Assembly (NCBI GenBank): GCA_951804985.1
Contig: OX638130.1
Coordinates: 3,190,501 to 3,254,500 of the forward strand
From: Dryomyza anilis
Taxonomy: Eukaryota; Arthropoda; Insecta; Diptera; Dryomyzidae
DNA length: 64,000 bases
Direction: 5' to 3'
The translations under genes and the position numbers were made by a program. Of this stretch, positions 22,839 through 34,360 are shown piece by piece (position 1 is the stretch's first letter; every line of letters starts with the position of its first letter). The notes under the pieces are model-generated. The model saw only the letters and a list, made by a program, of their open reading frames with translations. It searched no databases and was not told the DNA's origin.

Positions 22839-24322
22839 TTTTCTAGATGGCAACACTGCCCCCAATGCCAACAGCTGTTTATTATACTTTGCATGTACAC
22901 TTTATCTGCTACTTTTGCCAAAAAATCAGTAACTGATAAAGTTTTGCGTATGCAACACTGACAACGACTAGCAGATCAAAATGAAAAGTAGGAGCCTCCA
23001 AAAAAAAGCATAGCAAAGAGTTAAGGAAAGTGTAAAGGTTGGAAGCCACTAAGAAACTTGCACTGACTGACAGTTGTGCGTTTTTTCTTTTTTTTATATT
23101 TTCTTTTATTTTTTTTATAAACTTTTAACCAACGTAACATAAGGTAATGTCTATGCCATGAAAGAAAGGACCCTGCATTGTTGACTGTACTGCTACTGTA
23201 TGAGTCCTGTCTGTCCTTTTAGATATTTCTCGCATTATGTTTTTTGAAGATATGTTTGTCTGGAGATATATATAGTATAGTATTTGCGAGTGATATGTTG
23301 TTTATATGTCAGCTGTTTGATAACTTAAAAGATTTCGCACGCCATTTTGCAAAAGTAACAAATGTTTGGGGTTTTTTAGGTTTTTTTATTTTATTTATTT
23401 TCTGCAGAAAACTGTTCAAAAAGTATAGTTTTGAAATGTAATGCGTCATGTGCAGATTATATAAGAATATACAAATGTCGAGTAAGTTGAGTGGTAGACA
23501 TTTTGGAAATAAAAATATGATTTAAATGGTGTGAGGAACAGCAATTTAGATTGTAAAAGATCTTTGAGAAATGAAAATGCACTGTAAGATTTAAATACAT
23601 TTCTCAATAATTCAATCAAGTTGTCAATATTTCAATTAGGATTCATTTTTAAACAAAATTAGAAAAGAAGATTCCACGGATATCTTAGACAACATTTAAA
23701 GGAAGCTTAAAATTATTTTTAAACTAATTTTGAACGAACAAAGATAGAGTTTGTATACATATCCATACCCAAATATGCCGGAAATCTGCTTTTAAAAATC
23801 CACAAACTGTGATTTTCTGATATACGTATTCCACAAACTTTCAGTTACGATATCTGTTGCCAGAAATATGTCCGAAATTTTTCGGAAAATTATCGGAAAT
23901 TTTGTCAGTGGTGGCGTATAAATAATGTTTTATATAAATTCTATATATTGGTTAAAAAATACGAAATAAAATCACAATTCTGACACAACTTTACATAAAC
24001 ATGTGAAGTAGATATAATAAATAAGTTGTGTATTATAAAATAAAGTTAACTTGCTATATTATTTATAAACATTATATAAGGTTCTTCATTCTATACTTGC
24101 AACTGATATGGAACATAATACATTTAATGCCACTATTATGCCACCTAATAGCAACAAAGTAAGCCGTGCTCATTATTGTATTTGTTTTATTATTAGAATG
24201 TATGATTTATATATCACAGCATTTAACTTATTACTGCGTATGTTCCACACATGTTCTTAGTCACCACTTTGGAACTAAATAAATCACACCACACCAGTTA
24301 GTAACACTGGTGTCAGAGGTAA
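22839..24322. other. AT-rich sequence with a decayed MITE relic
   Basis: Near 23760-23925 phrases such as GCCGGAAATCTG, TTGCCAGAAATATGTCC and GAAATTTTGTC match the elements at 15057 and 44505 but without intact ends. No gene supported elsewhere. Confidence 0.45.
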
Positions 24323-24848
24323 CTTTTTTTTTTTTTTTTACAAATTAACCAACGCTCAGGGGATGCCCCCTATTCATGCAAAGCACAGTGTTGATCGGAA
24401 GAAGGGATGATAGGTTAAATGGAGGGGGAAAGATAGAGTAGTGTCGGTGAATGTTTGTTTTGAACTTGCCAATATCAAAAATGTCGGGAAAAACGGACGC
24501 AGGGAGATTGTTCCACAACCGTATCGTGCAACTGAAGAACGAATTCTCTCTATAATGCGTGGTTCTGTTGGGAGCCGAGTGGACTACGAAGGGGTGGGCT
24601 TGGTTTGATGCCCGAGTAGAACGAGAGAACACACAACCTGGTGGAATCAGGCCATGTAGTTCCCTCGAACACTTACCTGTGCAATACCTATAGAACAGGC
24701 TTACACACCCAATGGTCCTTCGGTGCTCAAGAGAACCAATAGACGATGAAATATTTTCATCCCCTATTAAATATATCGCACGTTGTTGAATTCGGTCCAG
24801 GAACTCCAAGGAGGATTTTGAAGCCCCTGCCCAAATATGCGAATACAC
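24323..24848 (-). mobile_element. 5'-truncated CR1-like LINE, C-terminal ORF2 with poly(A) tail
   Basis: An open minus-strand frame of 167 residues encodes the carboxy-terminal region that follows the reverse transcriptase in CR1-type non-LTR retrotransposons. Recognisable conserved stretches are SSLEFLDRIQQRAIYLI, SLEHRRTIGCVSLFYRY, RTTHYRENSFF, RLWNNLPASVFP and FKTNIHRHYS. The frame stops (…HPLSVG) a few bases before a run of 16 T on the plus strand (24324-24339), which is the poly(A) tail. Homology ends abruptly at about 24846, as expected for 5' truncation during target-primed integration. The open frame suggests a fairly recent insertion, but the fragment has no polymerase domain. A clear target duplication was not found. 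Other copies are at 35620 and 50505. Confidence 0.9.
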
Positions 24849-25164
24849 GGATAGAAAAGATTTTTTTGAATATATTTGAATTTAATTAAAAAGTAATACG
24901 AAATTACCATACATATATTAGGAATGAAATGTAATTAAATTATAATTGAAATTGAATTTATTTTTGTTCACGTGTAAACATTATTATATTGTCCAGCAGA
25001 ATCTGTCAAATTTACCATAAATATGTTACAATACCAACATAAAATTTTAATTGCATTTGAATAAACTATTTCTTGGCAATTTACTTGGTTAAAACTATGT
25101 TTCGAAACACAGAAAATGCTAATCAAATCTAAATACAACGTATGTACGCAACGCTCGTCTTAAA
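24849..25164. other. AT-rich unique sequence
   Basis: No feature supported. Confidence 0.35.
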
Positions 25165-25515
25165 TCGATAATTTATCGACTCACGAAGTAGGCAACGTTG
25201 TGCAGCATTATCTACCTACGCCATCTTTTGCCATCGTTTGAATATATTGATGTTTAAAAAGAAACAAAAAAAGAAATTGGATTTAAATAAGTGTATGCTT
25301 GCAACATTCTTCTTGTATACGAAGTTGGCACTCGTTGAGCAGAATTTTCTACCTACGTCTCTTTTGTCGTCGTTTAAAGTATGTATAGGGTCATTTTTAA
25401 CATACTGATGTTTGGAAACAAACAAAAAAATGAATTCAAATGTAAATAAAGTTATACTTGCCGCTCTCTTCTTGTATACAAAATTGACACTCGGTGATCG
25501 GCATTTTCTGTGTAC
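25165..25515 (+). repeat. Decayed tandem repeat, about 134-160 bp unit, about 2.5 copies
   Basis: CGAAGTAGGCAACGTTGTGC / CTACCTACG at 25185, CGAAGTTGGCACTCGTTGAGC / CTACCTACG at 25319 and AAAATTGACACTCGGTGATCG near 25480 are successive copies, each followed by a TTTGCCATCGTTT-like and TGATGTTT..AAACAAAAAAA segment. Confidence 0.7.
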
Positions 25516-25981
25516 GGTAATAATTTTGTTATTTGTAAATTAAATAAATATATAAATTGTGTTACAAAAAGTACAAATAGTTACAGAGTATAATATAGTG
25601 CAGTATATAATTTGTGAAACTAATGTGAAAAAACCACAAACAAAAATCTGTGTTTCGATTTTCAAACAGAAATTGGCATGTTTTTTAACAAAAGCCCCGT
25701 GAATTCCTTGCCTACGCTATGTGCTGTACTGAGACCAACTGTAACTCTACCAAATATAAAGCGAGTCTGGATCGTCGGTTTAGCGTCTGCTGGTGCAATT
25801 GTGCATTCATTGATGCTGTCACTTGTACTTGCAGTTTTCAATTATTATAAATTCCCACTGTGCATGTTTAAAGATTTTTAATAAAAATTAATAAAAAAAA
25901 CATCATTTTATTTTCAGGATTTCTTTCCAAAAATATTTAAATATATTTCTATGCAAACAAACATGAACTGAAACAACTGAT
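25516..25981. other. Unique sequence; 67-residue open frame of unknown meaning
   Basis: The open frame 25678-25881 has a hydrophobic segment in its C-terminal half, but no homologue is recognised and there is no promoter or splice evidence. It is not called as a gene. Confidence 0.3.
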
Positions 25982-26110
25982 ATGTTTCACTGGAAACATA
26001 TTATTATTCAGGTCGTTCAAAATCATGTTTCACTGGAAACATATTTATATTCAGGTCGTTCAAAATCATGTTTTATTCTGAACATATTTATGTTTCGGTT
26101 CATATATTTA
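25982..26110 (+). repeat. 43-bp tandem repeat, nearly three copies, with hairpin motif
   Basis: ATGTTTCACTGGAAACATAT followed by TCAGGTCGTTCAAAATC starts at 25982 and 26025, with a degenerate third copy at 26068. Each unit contains an inverted pair TGTTTC and GAAACA. Function unknown. Confidence 0.85.
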
Positions 26111-27269
26111 TTTTATTTGGATGTAGTAATTATTATGTTTTCATGAGAACATACTCCATTTTATGTAAGTCAGAGCTCATTACAACACTGTTCAAGTCTC
26201 AATATTACCCTGTTTACAAATGATTTATCAGTCAATTATATAATATGTTTACATTAAATTCCAAACATACATATTAAATCCTGCAAAATTATGTTTGGGA
26301 GAGCCCTTTTTTTGCAGCGTGTATGCAACAAAAGTTTGTTCCAATTGTCGTGCCGTGGCTACTTGGGTATAATAATGTCTATAATTCTTAGATTTTTAAG
26401 AATCTGGAATCATGATTCTATTATAAGAATCTTTTTCTTCAAATCTTGGCTAATATTATATGGTGTATTTTATATATTTACAAAGTCTGTTGTAGATTTC
26501 TGCAGTCAAATTTAAAATGTCGAAAACCATTCTGTCTTAATTAATTAATAGAGTCATTTGGCACGCCTGCGGCATTTAAATGCGCCCTCACCAATACAAA
26601 ATACAACCAACAACCTATTGTTTTTTGGTCAGCACCACAGTACATTTTAAGAACTACAGCTTCTACACCCTCTGCCAAATAATTACATATTCAAAAGACG
26701 TTATTTTTCATGCTGTAAGAACCTTCTTCGGAATTTCTTTGTCTGTCTGCGTATCAGAAATCGTACTTAACTGCGCTTAAAGAGCTTTTCAATTAGATTA
26801 TGTCCTTATAGATGGCATAGTCCGCGGAAACTCAGCGAAAATAGTACGAGCTACACAACACCCTATTTGTGTCGGTTCGTTTCGACTTGTATCGCCTCGC
26901 ACGATTTACTAAATTTTCATGGTGCATTAATTGTATCAATTTCAATTCAGTCCAAAAAAAACATCGTGAAAAAATTGGCTGCATTAATAAAAAACAATTA
27001 GAAGCGTCCCGTCGACAGTGCAGCCAACTTTTTTCCATTCGCCGACAAGTGGTAAAGCAGACGTGCCAACGTGACGTTGCTAATTAAGTTGACGAAGGGC
27101 AAATAATGAAAAATGGCGCTGTCTCATGGCTGATTTGCGGGCGCTTTAAAAGTTTGACGGGGGCACTTAAGATTTCGCGGTAAGTGTGCATAAAAATGTT
27201 AACAATTATTTTTCATTAGGATAAATTTAAAAAATCAAAGGTAATAAATAAACTTTTATAATTGGAATT
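26111..27269. other. Unique sequence, no gene called
   Basis: Several 60-75 residue open frames lack domains. The stretch 26820-27180 is less AT-rich than its surroundings but shows no splice-bounded exon that I can support. Confidence 0.35.
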
Positions 27270-27488
27270 TGAAAAATTTAATAATTTTTAGTGAAAAATT
27301 TAATTTTAGTAAAAAATTTAATTGTTGGTGAAAATTTTAATTTTTAGTGAAAAATGTAATTTTTAGTCTAAAATTAAATTTCAAATCGAAATTTTAGTGA
27401 TAAATGTAATTTTTAGTGAAAAAAATTATTTTTAGTGAAATATGTAATTTTTAGTCAAAAATGTAATTTTTAGTGAAAAATGTAATTT

Positions 27489-27491
27489 TTA
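27489..27491. repeat. TTA target-site duplication, left
   Basis: TTA before the left TIR is repeated at 27733-27735 after the right TIR. Collapsing the two restores the uninterrupted 19-bp repeat. Confidence 0.85.
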
Positions 27492-27732
27492 GGGTGTGTA
27501 CGAGTTCGACTAAATTGCTGACTAAACTAAATTTTGTCGGTAATGCAGCGTTTACTTTTCAACTTAGCAAATTTTCGAGCAAACTAAATTGATCTAAATT
27601 AGAAGACAGCAAACAGACATATGAGAATTGATTTATTAGAGACTTTAACAATTACCGGTTACCGAATGGCGGTCGAATAAAAACTTGTACAATTTAGTTT
27701 AGTCAGTAATTAAGTCGAACTCGCACACACCC
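27492..27732. mobile_element. 241-bp MITE, PIF/Harbinger-like
   Basis: The left end GGGTGTGTACGAGTTCGACT and the reverse complement of the right end, GGGTGTGTGCGAGTTCGACT, begin TIRs about 42 bp long that continue through GACTAAACTAAATT with a few mismatches. The target duplication is the trinucleotide TTA. A TWA duplication with G-rich TIR starts is the known signature of the PIF/Harbinger superfamily. The 241-bp length leaves no room for a transposase. Because it sits inside a repeat of known sequence, the empty site can be reconstructed exactly, giving high confidence in the ends. Confidence 0.93.
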
Positions 27733-28225
27733 TTAGTGAAAAATGTAATTTTTAGTGTAAAATGTAATTTTTAGTGAAAAATTTAATTTTTAGTGAAAAA
27801 TTTAATTTTTAGTGAAAAATGTAAATTGTAGTGAAAAATGTAATTTGTAGTGTAAAATGTAATTTTTAGTGAAAAATTGAATTTTTAGTGAAAAATTGAA
27901 TTTTTAGTGAAAAATTGAATTTTTAGTAAAAAATTTAATTTTTAGTGAAAAATTGAATTTTTAGTAAAAAATTTAATTTTTAGTGAAAAATTTAATTTTT
28001 AGTGAAAAAATGGATTTTTAGTGAAAAATTGAATTATTAGTGAAAAATTTAATTTATAGTGAAAAATTGAATTTTTAGTGAAAAATTGAATATTTAATGA
28101 AAAATTGAATTTTTAGTGAAAAATTGAATTTTTAGTGAAAAATTGAATTTTTAGTGTAAAATTGATTTTTTTGTGAACTTTCTATTTTTTAGTGAGAAAT
28201 TGAATTTTTAGTGAAAAATAAAAAT

Positions 28226-29275
28226 TGTATTTTTGAAAAATTCAAATAAATAAAAAATTATGAAATAATAAAAATATGAAACCACTAAATTTAAAATTTA
28301 ATTGTTAAAATAACCCAAAATTTAAAATAAAATACAAAAACACTTAAAAAAGACGCTGCGCCACTTGTTTGAAGTTTCATTATTGCGCCATATTGTTAAC
28401 GGTATGTTGCCCATATCTTGTGCTCAATATGGCGTCTGTTGCGCATTTGAGCGCCAACATCTTGTTGTTCGTATTGTTGTCAAACATCAAACGGAAGTGC
28501 TGCAACTGCCCTACCGTTGTTTTTTTTTTGCCTTCCTGCCTGCCTGCCACTTCCGCATGACATATTTGACTTTTATATTTTTGACATTTTCGCGCCCATT
28601 TTTCAATGCTTTTTATGATTTCTTAATGTTGCCGCAAAGTGTTTTCAATAATTTATTTTTTTCTAATTATAATGAAGAGCTGGTGCTTAAAATTCGATGA
28701 TGTGCTTGTGTTTGATGACTTTTTCCGGTTGTTTTTGTTCGCAGTTTTTTTTTTTTCTGAAAGTTGTTTTTGTTGTTGCTCTTTCGAAAGTGTTTATTGA
28801 GGGTGCGATTTTTTAAATGTTTTTGGATCAAATATCCTGTCGTTTGTTGTTTCGAACTTGAATTGACTTGGGTGTGGTTGCTGTTAAGTGGCGCGGTTTG
28901 AATAAGGTTTGGGGTAGCGGTATTTTTTAATTAGAATTTTTAAATTTTCAAAATAATTTATATGAATGTTGCATGTGGTAGGGGTGGCGCTTAATTGAAT
29001 ATCGTTATTATTTGACATTTTTGCGGTGAGTTTTTTAAGTTGTAGGTAAACATTTGAGGTTTTTATTTCTTAATATTGAAGGTAATGGTTGTTGTGAATA
29101 TGGATATTTTAATGTGAGTTTTAAAATAAAAATTTACTATTATTACAATTCTTCCCTAGATAATTATTTCCCTCTTCTTTTTAAATAATTCCATAAAATA
29201 AAAATAATGTGATATCACTGATTCCAATCAATGATTATAGAATAGTAATCTAATATTTCATGGATTAAGTACATT
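28226..29275. other. Unique sequence, no gene called
   Basis: AT-rich near 28240-28340. The part around 28360-28560 is richer in GC and contains repeated GCGCCA/ATGGCG words and two overlapping open frames (63 and 111 residues) with no recognised domain. Confidence 0.35.
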
Positions 29276-29642
29276 CCCAGTTTGCCATTCGATTCGATAT
29301 CGTTTCCAGACTGTTTCGAGATGTCGAGGAATTACTTCGATCACGATTACGATTTGTTCTCATTATTATACTACAATTAGTTCTAAAATGTTCGCAGATA
29401 TCGTAACGAGACAATGAAGTTTGTTCGAAAGAAAAAAAATCGATTCTCGATATCCCAACGAATAACGAGATTGATTTGAAAAACATTGCGATATCGATGT
29501 GATAAATATTTAAAAATTGTATCTTTTCCTTAAATTTTATTGTATGAAAATTTAAAAAAAATTAGTAGTGATAAAGCAACGAGATCGAACTTTTTTATTG
29601 GAATTAGTTCGAGAAAACTTTGATCGAGATATGGCAGACTGG
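29276..29642 (+). mobile_element. CGATATCG-rich TIR element D
   Basis: It starts CCCAGTTTGCCATTCGATTC and ends ATATGGCAGACTGG, with the shared right-arm phrase GATAAAGCAACGAGATCGAA at about 29570. At 367 bp it is close in size to element C (403 bp). No coding capacity. Confidence 0.75.
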
Positions 29643-29762
29643 TTTTCTTTCCCGAAAATTCTTCCAATAGACAATTCATCTGCGGACAATTATTTCCACA
29701 AGGAACAATTTTTCCAGAGACAATTCGTCTTTGAAGAATTCTTTAACAGATAATTATTTCCA
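29643..29762 (-). repeat. Decayed GAATTGTC array, left part
   Basis: GACAATTC, GACAATTATTTCC and GAACAATTTTTCC motifs recur every 15-25 bases. The array resumes after the R1 copy at 29763-30031, so R1 interrupts it. Confidence 0.65.
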
Positions 29763-30031
29763 GATATTGTCTTAACGTGCTTAAGGTCCAGTCGGTACAT
29801 ATTGGGTATTTTGTACCAACAAATAAAACAACAAACAATTGGCAAAATGCATTGAGTGGCAGCTGTTTCAGAGACAGCCAAGCCCCTTCATCAGCGATCC
29901 TCTCTGCAGATTTTTCATTTCAAGTCGCTTAAGTTTTCCTTTTCCAATGAATACAATAAGAATTATGTGCATTGAAAGAAGAACCAAAAGCAAAGAATGC
30001 AAAAACTGCACAACTCAAGATTTTGACAAAG
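29763..30031 (+). repeat. Dispersed repeat R1, copy 2
   Basis: It matches 3410-3687 in the opposite orientation, from GATATTGTCTTAACGTGCTT to TTTTGACAAAG. The long shared stretch includes ACCAACAAATAAAACAACAA and ATTGGCAAAATGCATTGAGT. It lies inside a decayed GAATTGTC array and therefore seems to be an insertion with definable ends. No TIR was seen and no protein frame is conserved with copy 1. Confidence 0.78.
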
Positions 30032-30760
30032 TTGTGTTTGCGTGCAGCAATTTCCCATATAATTCTTTCCCGAATATTCTTCGCCAAAACAATTAGTCTA
30101 TGAACAACTCTTCACCCGATAATTATTCGCTGAATAATTATCGGAAGAATTTCAGAAGAATAATTTCAGAGAATTTATGCCATCCATTATTTTACGTACA
30201 ATTTTTCTGCAAGACCATTTTTCCCCAAGACAACTCTCCTCTTATAATTCATTCCCGTCTTTGATCAACTCTTTTCTATATCACTTTTCCCCGACACAAT
30301 TCTTTCTCGAGACAATTCCATCCTAAACATTTCTCCTCGATACTATTCATTCACGTGACAAATATTCTCCAATACTATTCATCTTTAAACAATTCTTCAG
30401 CGGATAATAATTTCCCGGTTAATTATTTCCCGTATAACTCTTTCGCTTATAATTTATCCCTGATACCGCATAATCTTTAGAGAAAATTCTTCCCCGACAT
30501 AATTCGTCTTTAAACAATCCTTTCCCAAGTTAATTTCCTCCGATAAAAATTTCCTCCGGGAAAAATTGTCCCGATATAATTTATTTTCGAGACAATTCCA
30601 TCCCAAACAATTCCTTCCCAAGACCATTCTTTCCCGCATAATTTTTTCCCAAAAATTTTTACCAGAAACAATTCGACTTTGAACAACTCTTTAACAATTT
30701 AATTTTCCGTCGAAACAATTTGTCCCGTAAAAATTCCTTCCCGAGATAATGCGAATTCCA
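30032..30760 (-). repeat. Decayed GAATTGTC array, right part
   Basis: Motifs TTCCCGAGACAATTC, TCTTTCCC and GACAATTC repeat at irregular intervals. On the minus strand these read as GAATTGTCTCGGGAA, the same word that builds the arrays at 33480-34360 and 38340-38960. Heavy divergence prevents a clean unit length. Confidence 0.75.
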
Positions 30761-32020
30761 GACAGTTCTTCCCCGGCATTTTTTGACATTCTCGAGACAA
30801 ATATAAAATGGAGAAATAGCACACATCATTCATGTTTAATGAGCTCAAGAGGGTATAACTTTCTTTTGGATGAATGCTTCGCGTACGTTTTTTGCAGTAA
30901 AAAATTGTTGGAGAAGAATTTCCCGGTACCCCAAAATTTTAAATTTCAGGATCTTAGAAATATGATTAATAGAGTGTTATAAGTTTAACAGTCATAATTA
31001 AAAACAACCATTTAGATTTTGTAGTTTTACTAATTGATTTTTAGTTTTTCTTCTATTAGATCTTTCGTCTTTGTCAAACCAAAATGATATCTTAAAATTT
31101 AGATAATTTTGAAATTTTAATTGAAATTTTTTATGGTATTCTGTACTGTGAGATGAACTGAAATCGGGTTATATGAAGTCATTATAAAAATCCCATTACA
31201 TTTCTTTTTTTTTTGCAAATTTAAAAATGTGTTTACGCTGTAGTACATTCAATAAATGTATTAATTAATAAAAAATCCTAAATATTATAGGTTTTGAAGT
31301 ATTCTTTCATCATTTTCTTTATACTAGAAAAATATATCTTCCAACAGTGTTTCGAATTTTTTTAGGTTATTTTTGCAATTTTTCAAATTCTAGCCCACAG
31401 AATACAAATCTATTTGATTTATTATTAGCTCGTAATAAATATACGACATGCTATTGCATAATTTTAAATTTATCAAATACAAACGCATACAGAACCCACT
31501 CAAACTCTAAGGATACAAGAGCTTGTATACAAAATACAAAGCACAAAATGTCTGAAATGCGTTGCACAAGTTATCAGCAAAATATATAGTTAAGTGGATT
31601 CGAAATTAATTTAAATCAAAACTCAACAAAATGCACAAAGTCACAGAGAAAGGGATAGAGAGAGAGAGAGAAAGAGACTTTGCAAGGATACAAGGCAAAT
31701 AACTAACAAACACATACGCATATAGTGAACATACAGAAACAACGATACATATACCAAGATACATTTAGAAGGATACAAATACTAGAAGAATACTAGCAGA
31801 ATACACAGACAAAAACATATATAGAACAGATATACACAGGAAAATCATCCTTTGATATGAAGTCAAAAGAATGTACATTTAGTTGATGTAAGCGAATTTT
31901 ATGTTATACTCGTTAGAAGTTTGACATTATCAGAAACACATTCTAAATTCTTTTTTGCTGAAGGTTCCGTCAATCGCAGCCATAGGCATTCCATTATTTT
32001 AAAAAGAAATTGAAATACCA
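30761..32020. other. Unique sequence with a GA microsatellite
   Basis: A (GA)n-rich stretch lies at about 31650-31675 (GATAGAGAGAGAGAGAGAAAG), a potential GAGA-factor binding substrate. The 77-residue frame at 30749-30982 and the 80-residue frame at 31347-31589 have no recognised domain. Confidence 0.4.
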
Positions 32021-32400
32021 GTTGTTGATTTTAAAGTCTTCAATAAGTAAATTCGGTTGACAGAACAGAGACTCTTCCTACATCGATGCCGTGCATTCAG
32101 TTGATTCAACTTATATTTCTCTATTACGACAATTGTTACATCTAATCCTAGTAACTGTTCGAACTTGTTGTTGATTTTAATGCCTTTAATAAATAAATTC
32201 GGTTGACAGAACAGATACCCTTCCTATATCGATGCCGTGCATTCAGTTGATACAACTTACATTTTCTCTATTACTGCAATTTTTTCATCTAATCCTTGTA
32301 ATTGTCTCAACTACTTCTTAATCATCAATCACTGCATCGAATATACAAAAAGAGCAGTGCATTCGTTTGTCACAACCAATTTATTTTCTCTGTGTATTGA
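32021..32400 (+). repeat. 146-bp tandem duplication with a decayed third copy
   Basis: GTTGTTGATTTTAAAGTCTT at 32021 and GTTGTTGATTTTAATGCCTT at 32167 start two copies sharing AAATTCGGTTGACAGAACAG, ATCGATGCCGTGCATTCAGT and ATCTAATCC. A weaker third copy follows (GCAGTGCATTCGTTTGTCAC near 32355). Confidence 0.85.
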
Positions 32401-33479
32401 AGAAAACATTTAGCAGTAGAAATATACATATACAACCAGTGGCAAATTTTACAATTTCAAATTTCTATAAATTCAATTTGTTCTCCTCGAAAAACGGTTC
32501 CAAGTGCAACACAAACAAACCAGCAAACACATCCTTAAACGTTGAAATATCCTTAAACACATGCAAGGAGCACTATATATGTGAATGTGTTTCGGTTCGG
32601 TTCGGCCCTGCCATGCGATTTATTGCCCCAAAATTCTCTTAAATTTCGCCATTTGTTTTGCATGCAAAATACTTTTGCCAAATGCTTTCGCAATGTCCTG
32701 CAGCAGGATATCGCAGAGCTAACATGCGGCCGCCTCTACAGCACTTCGTCACACACAGGACACACGACAGGCGAACGAAGGAATGAACGAACGATCGGAG
32801 GGACGGACGAACGGACGGTCAGAGAGACGTTTGGACAGACAGATGTATAGAAATATATAAATTACCTTTTGATAAATCTCAGTCATTTTGTGATTTTCGT
32901 TTCATTTCGTTTGGTTTCGTTTCGTTTGGTTGGGCCAAATTTTTCTGACGGCGCCCTCTGCTCGGCAACTCTCTGCGACATCTCACAGGCGTGTCCTGCA
33001 TGCTCCTCTCAAAGCAAATCTTTCCTCTTTTCGCTCTGTTCGCAAAACAAGACTTGAGACAATTTTTGGCTTGAAATCTATTCGAACGTAAATCAATCTG
33101 GCATCATCGTTCACGTCGTCAACGTCTCTCGTTGTCGCAAAGCCTGTAGAAAAAGGATTTTCCAGTGTCCAGTGTCCAAAGTCCTTTCAACTCACACACC
33201 CACAGACACACATTGTCATATGTATGCAATTCCTTTGGCAAATAAATGACGTCGTCCTTGTTGCCACTTCAACTTAGCTTCAATTGCATTTCTTCGTAAG
33301 TCCACTGTGGCGCAAGGAGCGCCTGCCCAGTTTGTCGGCAGGAGTACACGAAAGTAGCATCGAATCGAAACATTAATTCAAACAAAAGTCATATCCTTTA
33401 TTAGCAATTCGTTTTGTGAGTATATGTGGAGTGTAAAGGATGTCAGAGGCGGTTCTCTGGTATTATTTTGGGCTAGTCA
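32401..33479. other. Unique sequence with a degenerate tetranucleotide tract
   Basis: At 32770-32845 GAACGAAC/GGACGGAC words form a degenerate tetranucleotide tract, and at 32898-32930 TTTCGTTTGG words repeat. The region 32940-33360 has more balanced composition, but no exon can be supported. Confidence 0.4.
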
Positions 33480-34360
33480 TTCTCTCGAATATTTTTGATT
33501 GTTAAATTAACTCTGTGAAGAATTGTCTAAGGATTTGCTAATAATATTAAGAGAATTTGTTTCGAAAAATAATTGTCAGGTAAAGAATTTAGTAGGCGAA
33601 GATTTATCCGTGGAATTGATGAATTGAAATGGGATGAATTTTCTCGACGAGGAATTGTATCGGGAATTAATAGTCTCGGGAAAGAATTGTCTCGGAGAGC
33701 AATTGTCTGTAGAATAGGACAATTGCTCTTCGGGAATTAATCTTCTAAGGGAGGAAATATATCGGGGAAGAAATGTCTTGGAAACGATTTTTTCAAAGAA
33801 AAGTAATACAAGAAGTGTCCGGAGATGAACTCTCTCGAGAAAGAATTGTCTAGGGCAGAAACGTTTCGGAGAACTGGATGGGATGGATTTTGTGTCGGGA
33901 AATTTGTCTCTGGAAAGAATTGTCTTGGCAAAGATATGTCTAGGGAAATATTTCTCAGAGAACAATTGCCTGAGGAAGAATTGCCTCATTTTCTCTGCGT
34001 AGAATAGACAGTTGAAAAATTATCATGAGGAGGAAATATGCGGGGAAGAATTTTCGGTGACGAATTGTAATAGGAAAAGTCTGTCTCGATGATAAATTAT
34101 ACAAAGATAAATTGGTTGGGAGGAATTGGATCAGGTTTGAATATGCTCAGTGAAAATTGTCTTGGGAAAGAATTTTATATGTGCAAAATTGGCTGGTGAG
34201 GAATTGTCTACGAGAAGAATTATTACGGAAAGAATTTTTTCGAGGAAGAATTTTCGGCGAAGAGTTATATAGCAAAAATTGGCTGGTGAGAAATTGTCTC
34301 GAAGGGTCCAGTCGTAAATTGTCTTGGGAGATATGTCTATGGAAGAAATGATTCGAAGGA
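33480..34360 (+). repeat. Decayed GAATTGTC array, forward orientation
   Basis: Irregular repeats of GAATTGTCTCGGGAAAG and GAAGAATTTTCGG. Within it, ATTGGCTGGTGAGGAATTGTC near 34179 and ATTGGCTGGTGAGAAATTGTC near 34278 show a local 99-bp duplication. Open frames of 60-137 residues on both strands (Phe/Arg/Ser/Pro-rich) are artefacts of the repeat. Confidence 0.75.

Larger units (their letters stand above)
27270..28225 (+). repeat. 19-bp minisatellite array B, interrupted by a MITE
   Basis: Units of the GTGAAAAATTGAATTTTTA type on both sides of an inserted element at 27492-27732. The left part mostly carries GTGAAAAATGTAATTTTTA variants, as do the first units to the right of the insert, which shows that the insert split one homogeneous block. 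Confidence 0.95.

Noticed and set aside
33576..33989. 137-residue Phe/Arg/Ser-rich protein
   Set aside because: It lies wholly in a decayed GAATTGTC array, and similar-looking frames occur on both strands of that array.
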